In this document: positions 24,201 through 36,200 of the stretch, piece by piece | How positions within the stretch are numbered: position 1 is the stretch's first letter | Layout: each line of letters opens with the position of its first letter | Assembly: GCA_903813345.2 (NCBI GenBank) | Contig: CAIIXF020000004.1 | Coordinates: 25,485,985-25,549,984, forward strand | Direction of reading: 5' to 3' | DNA length: 64,000 bases | Origin: Owenia fusiformis | Lineage: Eukaryota; Annelida; Polychaeta; Sabellida; Oweniidae | The notes under the pieces: generated by a model | Told to the model about the DNA's origin: nothing | Seen by the model: the letters and a program-made list of their open reading frames with translations, nothing else | The model's database searches: none | Made by a program: the position numbers and the translations under genes

Positions 24201-27200
24201 TCATTATGGTCATGCATGGTTAATCTCAGCTCAACTCAATGTCCACATTTGGAATCTCATTCCTATAATGGACGGTTCTCATTTTGATGCGCTCCTCTTC
24301 CATCATATAATAAATGTTTGAGATCATTTTGGGCGACTCGTCTCTTTGGCTGTATGCTGGATTCAATAGTCTTGGATCTAGTCTGCTATGACTGGTTCTT
24401 TCTGATACCAACTCAATTCAATATCTACATCTCAACTCAATATCTGTCTTTTATCTCAGAATTTTAGATATGTCTCAATCGACGACGTGAACTTCGTAGT
24501 TTCACTGCCACCATGTGAAATAATAATAAAATAATAAATAATAATAGTTGTTGTAGTTGACAGTCAATGTTCTCATCTTTATTGCACTTCAATATTCACA
24601 TCTCATCTCATCTCATCTTAAAAGTCTAAAACTCAGTTGATAAAATGTTCTCTAAAATACAACACTCTGCTCTACTACATGCATACATGTCTTTCACTCC
24701 ACTAATACTTTCAAACTAAACTCAACTCAGTCAACCCATTCATGCACTAGTGAATAATTCACTCACTCACTCACTCACTATAAAACAATCTAATTATGAA
24801 AGTAAATCCAAACATCTCACACTACTACATCATAATACCTTACAGACACTTTGCATTTTAATGCCTTGTTTGATCAATATTTTGAGAGACATATTTTTTA
24901 ACATTTATTTTACAGCTGTTCCAGAATTTGCAGCTGTAGTCAACACAGATGTGGCACAAAAATTCATCTCCACAGTTCAAGAGACCAAAGATGTTACCAC
25001 AGCAACTGACTTATTAAAACAAAGCTTTACAAATCTGATGAATTGCCATCCTAGTACTCTAAGTGAACAACTTGAGAGGGTCACTCAAAGATTTCAAACA
25101 CTTGGTAAGTACCAAGTACCCTGATTTCATCAATTAGTGTACTGCCCTCTGATTAAGAATGATAATTTGAAAATATAAGGCTCAATCAATCAAAGAGCAG
25201 TGTAGGGCCACACTTATACTTTTATATATACAGAGAACTGACTTGAGGGAGCAGTTAAACACCTGATTGGCTTGGGGAGTCCAGATGTTTACTAGGTATG
25301 AGTAAGAGTATGAGACATTGTGATTGAATCTTGCAAAGAGTAGTTTTTATTAAGATTTTAATTTATAATTGTTTGTGTATCAAATAGAGAATTACAATTC
25401 TTTTGCTTAACATATAATGTGTATAATACGCCTTAAATTATGTATGACGTGTTTCATTAAGTTTACTGGTCATTTACTAAAATTATTTGAGATTTAAAAA
25501 ACTTTTGATTCAGAGGGTTCACTTTTTACTTGGCTCAGATATATTGAACTAGAAGTAACCAAGTATACTGAGGGGTCGATTTAATTTTTTGGCATTGTTT
25601 TCATAGTTTTGCCAGGTGATGCTTAGAGCTTAGATCTCAAGAAATGATACCCTTTTGATCTTAATCTTACAAAAGTATTATCAGCGGGGAGGGGAGGGGG
25701 TGTGACTTATTATGATATGAGCAAGGATCAAAGAAAAACAAAAAGATTGTAGCATTTGTTAAAATCTATTGACAAAAAACATTACCTTTTGAGAGAAAAG
25801 ATCAGAGAAGATAATCTTCCTTTGGTATTGATCATTTAAGCTGATTACCCCCAGGAGGTGACTCATGTAGAGATGAGTTGGGATCAAAGAAAAACAACAA
25901 CAACCTGAACCAATCACATTACTGTATTTCATAGATCTTATATTACCTATAGATAGGAAAGATCACAGAAAATATTCTCCTCTTGATCTTAATCTTATGA
26001 GCTGATTACCCCCAGGGGGTGACTCATGTAGAGATAAGTTGGGATCAAAGAAAAACAACAACAACCAATCACATTACTGTATTTCATAGATCTTATATTA
26101 CCTATAGATAGGAAAGATCACAGAAAATATTCTCCTCTTGATCTTAATCTTATAAGCTGATTACCCCCAGGGGGTGACTCATGTAGAGATAAGCTGGGAT
26201 CAAAGAAAAACAATAACAACCAATCAGATTGCAGCATTTGTTTAATCCAACTGATAAAAAAACATTACCTTTTGAGAGAATAGATCACAGAAGATGATCC
26301 CCTTGATCTTAATCCTTTAAGCTGATTATCCCCATGGGGTGACTCAGAGAGAGATCAGTTAAGATCAAGAGGATTAAGGGAAAACAAAATCAACCAATCA
26401 GAATGTAGGATTAATACATTGATGTATATAAGGCAGAGTATTTTTGTAGAACATCAGACTTATGTCATTGATCTATACAGCGAATACAGCAGTATTATAC
26501 AACATTGAATCTGAAAAATGGCCTACAAGTATGAAACTCCAGCAAGACGTGCTCTGTTTGACACAGCCTGCAATGGGAACACTCCAGTCTCCAAGAGGAT
26601 TCCACACACATTTGAGTCACCATTCTCAATCCGTAGCCTGCTGAACCTAGGGGATGAGGCACCATCACAATCTACACAGCCAGCTGAAGAAGCTTCCAGT
26701 GGCAACATCATGTCAAGCCTGGCCTCCGTTCCTGCCTTCGCTGAGCTAACCAAGACTCTTACTACAGATATCAACACTCAAGCCATGCCGTCACAGCTGA
26801 TCCAGACTGTATCACCTCAGCTGATTCCGGTGCCAGTCTGTATCTCTGCTCTGGAGGAGCGTATCTACACCCTCAAGCACCAGATGAATGATCCAACCAA
26901 GCTGCTCGAACTAGAGACCTTCTATCGTGAACAGGCCCACCAGGTGGAGTGTGAGCGTTACACACATCTCTCCAACTGTCTACCAATGCATCAACACGCC
27001 ATCAACATCCAGTGTGACCATCAGCTCAGACTTCTGATTGGTCGAGTAGAACGCAGCATTAGACTCCTGGAGACATCTATTATCACAATGGACAACATTA
27101 GCGACAACCTGGCTGTCTTTGAAACAAGAAACTCCTTGGAAAATTGTGACTTGCCTCCACAGCCAATCATGACGTCAACTCCTAAGAAGAACACAGAGAA

Positions 27201-30200
27201 AACCAGGAAACCCCGTAGCCGTGCAGTATATAGTCGTCAAGCCAAAGATCTGCTAGAGACGTGGTATGCTGTCAACTCACACAGCCCCTACCCCAGCAGT
27301 GATGTCATCACCTCTCTCGCCAACCAGACTGAGCTCACAACATCACAGGTTCGCAAGTGGTTCTCCAACAAACGACTCCGAGGTGGACGTGTCAACAAGA
27401 ACCTGGTGCGCCATCTATATCAGCACAATGAACTCTTACCTATCAGCTCTGTGCAATCTTGGATGTAAAATCCTCTAATGGACTCTCAATGTATCCTGCC
27501 AATTATATTGCCAAATTGTATATATGTGTATTATAATTGTATATAAAATTATGTAAATTGTAATATAATTTATGTTATATGAAATATATAATAAAGTTGA
27601 TAATTAAAGAAATATAACAATATTGTTTTATAGTTTGTTTGTGTTTCGAGTATGCATTTTATATCAATATTTCATTCCTTACTATTCCATTCTAAAGGAA
27701 TGCTAATTATTCAACCTTTCCAATCCCAGTCTCTAAAATCGGTTGAAACCAGAGATCTTTTCTTTTTTGTCACCTTTTGACACATTATTACATACCTATA
27801 CAACATTAGATGCTCAACTTAGTAAAAGTAGACGGCAAAGATCATTTTTACACATTTTGAAACAATTTTTGTGTAAATTGGATGAAAATTGTTCAAATAA
27901 GAGCAATTTTAGTGAAAAATTTTCTAACGTTTTTTTTATCACTCTGGGTCTCAAGGCAACATCATGTCAAGCCTGGCCTCCGTTCCTGCCTTCGCTGAGC
28001 TAACCAAGACTCTTACTACAGATATCAACACTCAAGCCATGCCGTCACAGCTGATCCAGACTGTATCTCGTCACTCCAGGTAGTCAAGAGGTTAAACAAC
28101 ATGTTCCAGTATCATGAAAATACCAATCTGACTCTCTCAAAATTATATCAACACTTTTTTTTCAAAATGTTGGGATTATTTTTTGAAAAGTAGATATCTT
28201 TTTTCACATTTTCTTGCATGGAATTTGTTACAGATCACTGGATATTGGTGGGGGTCTTTTTCAATTTTTTTATGTCACCACCCCAAGTGGTGACATTTTG
28301 TTAAAGTATTAAATTTGTTTGGAAGGTGTGGCAGGTGGTGACATGTTGCATGTTAATGCCTTGTGACTTAATGATTCTTTTTATAATTTTCAATATTTAA
28401 TATGATTTATGAATTGTGAAATTGTAGGAAACTTAAATTTAGAGGAAATATCACAGAAAATAATCTCCCTTGATCTTAATCCTTTAAGCTGATTATCCCT
28501 AGGGGGTCATTTAGAGATCACCATGAAGTATTCCCTTAATCTTATAAGCTGATTATACCCAGGGGGTGACTCATGTAGAGATCAGTTGGGATCAAAGAAA
28601 AACAATAACAACCAATCAGATTGCAGCATTTGTTAGATCTTACAGATTAAAAACATGAAAGCAAAGATCACTAACATAAAGATCACTGAAAATATTCTCC
28701 TCTTGATCTTTATCTAATAAGCTGATTACCCCCAGGGGGTGACTTGTGTGGAGATGAGTTGGGATCAAAGAAAAATAATAACAACCAATCAGATTACTGT
28801 ATTTCTTAGATTACCTATAGATAGGAAAGATCACAGAAAATATTCTCCTCTTGATCTTAATCTTATAAGCTGATTACCCCCAGGGGGTGACTCCTGTAGA
28901 GATAAGTTGGGATCAAAGAAAAACAATAACAACCAATCAGATGACTGCATTTTCTTGATCATACAGATCTAGAAGGGGGGGGGGGGGTAAGATCAAAGTG
29001 AATACTCACAGCTAATCAGATCACAAGGTCATAAGCTATATTATCTATTGCCCATATTATATACATGTAGAGATAATTTTAAAATAGCATTGTTAAGTCA
29101 TAATTTACCAAATTATCCTTAGAATCCGTTTCATTTTGATCATCCTTCAACAAAAAATAAATCAGGACCAAACAGAGGGGGACTCTCTGAAGAAATTAAC
29201 ATAATATTATTAGAAATATGTTTTCGAAAATTTTGAAACTGTCATTGTTTGTCTGTCGATTTGACCAATCAGGATGATATGTCTTCGCAATTCAGATTTA
29301 CATGTTAGACGTATGTCTTCTTTGAACACTGGGATTATTCCCCCCAATTGAATTTAATACCATCAGAATATATTAATAAAAAAAAACAAAAAAAAACAAC
29401 ATCAGAATATATTCAGGGTGGGCAATAGAAATGGGACACTTTGTATCATTCTTAAAGATATTTAGGATCATACAGATAAATCACGTGTTATAAACCAAAA
29501 TATAGTTTTGATTGTGATTTCACAAAAACAGATGTTTGCTGCCCCTTTATATAGAGATGACAAGGCTACACGTAACAAATCAAATAGCGACAAACTGGCT
29601 AAACAACAGAACAGATTGTAATTGATTTTATAACATTTATTTTTTAACATATATCATTTAATATTTACAATGTACATTATAAACAATAATATTTACAGAA
29701 TTCTATGTACAATAATATATGTACAATTTGGCAATATAATTAGCAGAGTTCATTAGAGGATTTTACATCCAAGATTGCACAGAGCTGATAGGTAAGAGTT
29801 CATTGTGCTGATATAGATGGCGCACCAGGTTCTTGTTGACACGTCCACCTCTGAGTCGTTTGTTGGAGAACCACTTGCGAACCTGTGATGTAGTGAGCTC
29901 AGTCTGGTTGGCGAGAGAGGTGATGACATCACTGCTGGGGTAGGGGCTGTGTGAGTTGACAGCATACCACGTCTCTAACAGATCTTTGGCTTGACGACTG
30001 TACACTGCACGGCTGCGGGGTTGCCTGGGATTCTCTGTGTTCTTCTTGGGAGTTGACGTCATGATTGGCTGTGGAGGCAAGTCACAATTTTCCAAGGAGT
30101 TCCTCGACTCAAAGACAGCAAGATTGTCGCTGATGTTGTCTCTTGTGATGATAGATGTCTCGAGGAGTCTGATGCTGCGTTCTACTCGACCAATAAGGAG

Positions 30201-33200
30201 TCGAAGTTGATGGTCACACTGGATGTTGATGGCGTGTTGATGCATTGGTAGACAGTTGGAGAGATGTGTGTAACGCTCACACTCCACCTGGTGGGCCTGT
30301 TCACGATAGAAGGTCTCTAGTTCCAGCAGCTTTGTTGGATCATGCATCTGATGCTTGAGTGAGTAGATACGCTCCTCCAGAGCAGAGATACAGGCTGGCA
30401 CCGGAATCAGCTGAGGTGATACAGTCTGGATCAGCTGTGACGGCATGGCTTGAGTGTTGATATCTGTAGTAAGAGTCTTGGTAAGCTCAGCGAAGGCAGG
30501 AACGGAGGCCAGGCTTGACATGATGTTGCCACTGGAAGCTTCTTCAGCTGGTTGTGTAGATTGTGATCGTGCCTCATCCCCTAGGTTCAGTAGGCTACGG
30601 ATTGAGAATGGTGACTCAAATGTGTGTGGAATCCTCTTGGAGACTGGAGTGTTCCCATTGCAGGCTGTGTCAAACAGAGCACGTCTTGCTGGAGTTTCGT
30701 ACTTGTAGGCCATTCTCCAAAATTAATGTTGTATACTGCTGTATTCACTGTATAGATCATTGACATAAGTCTGATGTTCTACAAAAATACTCTGCCTTAT
30801 CTATGCATTAATCCTACATTCTGATTGGTTGATTTTGTTTTCCCTTGATCCTCTTGATCTTAACTGATCTCTCTCTGAGTCACCCCCTGGGGATAATCAG
30901 CTTAAAAAGATTAAGATCAAGAGAGATTATCTTCTGTGATCTTTTTCCCTAAGAAGGTAATGTTTTTTATCAGTTGGATTTAACAAATGCTGCAATCTGA
31001 TTGGTTTGTATTGTTTTTCTTTGATCCCAGCTTATCTCTACATGAGTCACCCCCTGGGGGTATAATCAGCTTATAAGATTAAGATCAAGAGGAGAATAAT
31101 CTATAAGATCTAAAAAATGCAGTCATGTGATTGGTTGTTATTGTTTTCCTTTGATAACAATTCAGCAATGTGAACAATTTCTGTTAATGCTGTTAAATAT
31201 CAATAAAAATGCTATGATGTAGGGGAAATGGTCCTATCATCGCACGGGTTCTCTGGAAAGCTACTGACTGTTTCAAAAATGATAACTTCAACTTTTTTTG
31301 AGGGTATGAAACGAAAGATGAACCTTCCTTCTATAATTTAAATTGTGTTTGACATTTCTCAATCTCCGAACGCTTACACTTTAAGACCCCTTAGACTCGC
31401 ATGTGTGTTGGTCCTAATTATCGCACAGTTGTGTTTTGAGTTTATTTCATGATACTGGATACATTTCACTGTTAATAATAGATGTATACATATGCTACAA
31501 TCATTTTTCTATCAGTTTTAGTGTAAACTATCAACAAAATCTACATAATTCACTTACTTTTCTGTCTTTATTTGGAGGGGGTCAAACTTTGTCAGACGAA
31601 TTTCACTTCTTGCGCAATCGGATTTATGACAATAGCGGAAGTAAATAATTTTGAAAAAATGGAGAGATATTTCTAAATATATTAATAAATCATGAAGATT
31701 TGGAGTAATGGTGTTGAGCTGGTGTTATGAACACTGGTTTAAAAGATATACAGTGCATATTTTAGCTATTTAGGGCAACCGTGCGGTAATTAGGACCGTG
31801 CGATAATTAGGACCATTTCCCCTATGCTAACACATTTTTCATCCTAATGATAATCAATATAATTATCAACTTTGAAAATTTTATTTTTTTGGAAAATGTA
31901 ACTTCTAGTGTGTGGAGATTCCACATAGACCCCATGTTATAAAAACACAAAAAGTACCAATCTGACTCTAAAAAAATCAAACTGTTGGAATTATTTTCTG
32001 AAAATTAGATATCATTTCTTTCACATCACACTGGTGGGTACCCTTTGCATTCATTCGGCTTCACTTCTTAAAGAGAGCTTCGTCTTCACTCCTTCAGTTT
32101 ACAATAAATTTTTGATCTCGCCGAACCAATCAGAGTTTGTCCAACAAAACATTAATCAAAATCTCCCAACCAGGTAACTTTCAACTATTTATCAACTATT
32201 CTCAACTATTTATCATCACCTTCGGTTTTTTTGATGGATGAGGGGTGAACTCAAAATGTAATCGCTTTCAGCTGATATTGTATATTAATATACTGATACG
32301 CTCCCTGGGAATGATATCAACTTTAAACCTCGGATGAGAATTTTCTAGAGTTGAATTAGGGATTTTAGTTTTTAATGGAGAGGGGAGGTTAAGGTGTAGT
32401 TTGATTACATTTCTGAAGAAGGAAGCGAGGAGTATTGTATTTATTCGTATCAGAATATATACAGGGTGGGCAATAAAAATGGGACATTTAGTGTCATTGG
32501 GCTATAGGATGTTTAGGATCACACGGATAAACCATGTGTTAAATTGCGATGTCAAAACAGGTCAAATACACAACAGAAAATTTTAATTCATTTTACAATA
32601 TTTATTTTATAAAAATATATCATTTAATATTTACAATGTACATTATTAACAATATATACAGTCATGATATATACAATTTGGTAATATAATTAGCAGAGTC
32701 CATTAGAGGATTTTACATCCAAGATTGCACAGAGCTGATAGGTAAGAGTTCATTGTGCTGATATAGATGGCGCACCAGATTCTTGTTGACACGTCCACCT
32801 CGGAGTCGTTTGTTGGAGAACCACTTGCGAACCTGTGATGTTGTGAGCTCAGTCTGGTTGGCGAGAGAGGTGATGACATCACTGCTGGGGTAGGGGCTGT
32901 GTGAGTTGACAGCATACCACGTCTCTAGCAGATCTTTGGCTTGACGACTGTATACTGCACGGCTACGGGGTTTCCTGGTTTTCTCTGTGTTCTTCTTAGG
33001 AGTTGACGTCATGATTGGCTGTGGAGGCAAGTCACAATTTTCCAAGGAGTTCCTAGTTTCAAAGACAGCAAGGTTGTCGCTAATGTTGTCCCTTGTGATG
33101 ATAGATGTCTCCAGGAGTCTGATGCTGCGTTCTACTCGACCAATAAGGAGTCGAAGTTGATGGTCACACTGGATGTTGATGGCGTGTTGATGCATTGGTA

Positions 33201-36200
33201 GACAGTTGGAGAGATGTGTGTAACGCTCACACTCCACCTGGTGGGCCTGTTCATGGAAGAAGGTCTCTAGTTCGAGCAGCTTTGTTTGATCATGCATCTG
33301 ATCCTTGAGTGAGTAGATACGCTCCTCCAGAGCAGAGATACAGTTTGGCACTGGAATCAGCTGAGGTGATACAGTCTGGATCAGCTGTGACGGCATGGCT
33401 TGAGTGTTGATATCTGTAGTAAGAGTCTTTGTTAGCTCAGCGAAGGCAGGAACGGACGCCAGGCTTGACATGATGTTGCCACTGGAAGCTTCTTCAGCTG
33501 CTTGCGTAGATTGTGATGCTGTCTCATCGCCTAGGTTCAGCAGGCTACGGATTGAGAATGGTGACTCAAATGTGTGTGGAATTCTCTTAGAGACTGGAGT
33601 GTTCCCATTGCAGGCTGTGTCAAACAGAGCACGTCTTGCTGGAGTTTCGTACTTGTAGGCCATTCTTCAAAATTAATGTTGTATATTACTGCTGTATTCA
33701 CTGTATAGATCATTGACATAAGTCTGATGTTCTACAAAAATACTCTGCCTTATATACATCTATGTATTAATCCTACATTCTGATTGGTTGATTTTGTTTT
33801 CCCTTGATCCTCTTGATCTTAACTGATCTCTCTCTGAGTCACCCCCTGCGGATAATCAGCTTAAAAAGATTAAGATCAAGAGAGATTATCTTCTGTGATC
33901 TTTGCCCCTCAGAAGGTAATGTTTTTTATCAGTTGGATTTAACAAATACTGCAATCTGATTGGTTGTTATTGTTTTTCTTTGATCCCGGCTTATGTTTAC
34001 ATGAGTCACCCCCTGGGGGTAATCAGCTTATAAGATTAAGATCAAGAGGAGAATATTTTTTGTGATCTTTCCTATCTATAGGTAATCTAAGAAATACAGT
34101 AATGTGATTGGTTATTTTTGTTTTTCTTTGATCCTAATTTTATCAACTTTGAAAATTTAATTTTCTTTGAAAATGTGACTTCTAGGTCGGGGAGATTCCC
34201 CATAGACCCCATGTTGTAAAATCACAAAAAGTGAAATATATTTTCTTGTGTTGGGCAGATAACATTTTCCTTTACGGAACTGGTAACTACCTACTCGCAT
34301 CTGAGTAATTGATAGTGTCAGATAATGACAATCTGTGAGAGAGTGCCAGATACTTTCCAAAATAAGAACTTTTTATCACATAATTTAATCTTATCCATTT
34401 ATATATCTTTTACGTAAATTATATTAAAACGTATTTAAGAAATATAGTCCGAAGAGCAGGTGTTATATCGACGAATACATACTGCACCGCTAGGCACAAA
34501 CCTTTTCTGTACCTTGAATGACCGAAGAGAGTGAGGGGTTCAAAAGCTTTTGTGCCTAGCCCTAAGGTATGTATTTGTCGATATAACACCTGCTGTGAGG
34601 TCTATATTACGATTCGAACATGAAAACGCACCAAAATCTTTAGAATATCCATTATCGCCTGCCATTTCTACAGCCGGCCGTTATGACATCACACATTACA
34701 AGTATTACCAGGTGAAGTGTCTACGAATACATACCGGGTGAAATATTGACTTTCTTCACAGTTTATAGACGTCAGAAGAAGGCATGAATACAGCAGGGCC
34801 GTCAGATGGGGGGGGGGGTGCGATGGGTGCGACCGCACCCCCCTTTGTCACCCCCCAAAAAAATTTGAAAAAAAATTTTTTGAAAAAGAAATTTTTTTTG
34901 AAAAAATTTTTTTGTAATTTTTTTTCATTGACTCATACACTTTGAAAGTACCCAGAAAGCACCAAATAGCATCTTAAAATTGTAAAATTTTCTACGGGTA
35001 TTGGCCACCCCTCACCCCCCCCCACAAAACAATGGAAAAGTTCTAAATTTATTTTAGTGTTTTGTCTCAGACACTTTTAAAGTGCATAGACACCATCAAA
35101 TAGCTCCTTGATACAGTTAGTGTTTCTGGGGGACTAATACTTGCTCTCCCTCTTGCATCTTGCACTTGCATCCCCACACCAACTCCCCCTCTGACCCCCC
35201 CCAAAAAAAAAATTAATTTGATAAAAGTTGTGATTTTCTCAAATTCTTTAATTGACTCATACACTTCGAAAGTGCCCAGAGAGCACCAAATATCGTCGTA
35301 AAATTGTAAAATTTTCTAGGGGGAGTGGGCCACCACTCACACCCCAAACAAAACAATGGAAAAGTTCTGAATTTGTTTTATGTATTGTCTCAGACACTTT
35401 TAAATTGCCCAGACATCATCAAATAGCTCCTTGATATAGTTAATGATTCTGGGAGACTAACACTTACTCGCCCTCTGGCATCCCCACTCCACCTCCCCCT
35501 CTGGCATCCCCCTTGACACCCCCCCCCCAAAAAAAAAATTGAAAAAGAAATTAAGATTTTTCAAATTTTTTATTGACTCATACACTTTGAAAGTGCCCAG
35601 AAAGCACCAAATAGCATCTTAAAATTGTAAAATTTTCTTGGGAAATAGGCCACACACACTTTTAAAGTGCCCAGACTTCATCGACTAGCGCCTTTTTTTA
35701 TGTATTGTCTCAGACACTTTAAAATTGCCCAGACATCATCAAATAGCTCCTTGATATAGTTAATGATTCTGGGAGACTAACACTTACTCGCCCTCTGGCA
35801 TCCCCACTCCACCTCCCCCTCTGGCATCCCCCTTGACACCCCCCCCCCCCACAAAAAAAATTGAAAAAGAAATTAAGATTTTTCAAATTTTTTATTGACT
35901 CATACACTTTGAAAGTGCCCAGAAAGCACCAAATAGCATCTTAAAATTGTAAAATTTTCTTGGGAAATAGGCCACAGACACTTTTAAAGTGCCCAGACTT
36001 CATCGACTAGCACCTTGATGTTGTAAATGTTTCTGGGGGACAGATACGGTGGACAAACACTTGCTCCCCCTCTGGCACCCCAACCCCACCTCCCCCTCTG
36101 GCACCCTTCCCTCCCCTCCCCTTTGACACCCCCAAAATTTGAAAAAAATTATGATTGTTTTGTTTTTCAATGTTTTTATTGACTAATACACTTTAAAAGT

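Noticed and set aside
29753-29965. 70-codon ORFs overlapping the homeobox 3' ends in another frame (also near 27266 and 32703)
   Set aside because: Shadows of the homeodomain coding sequence, conserved only because the main frame is conserved.
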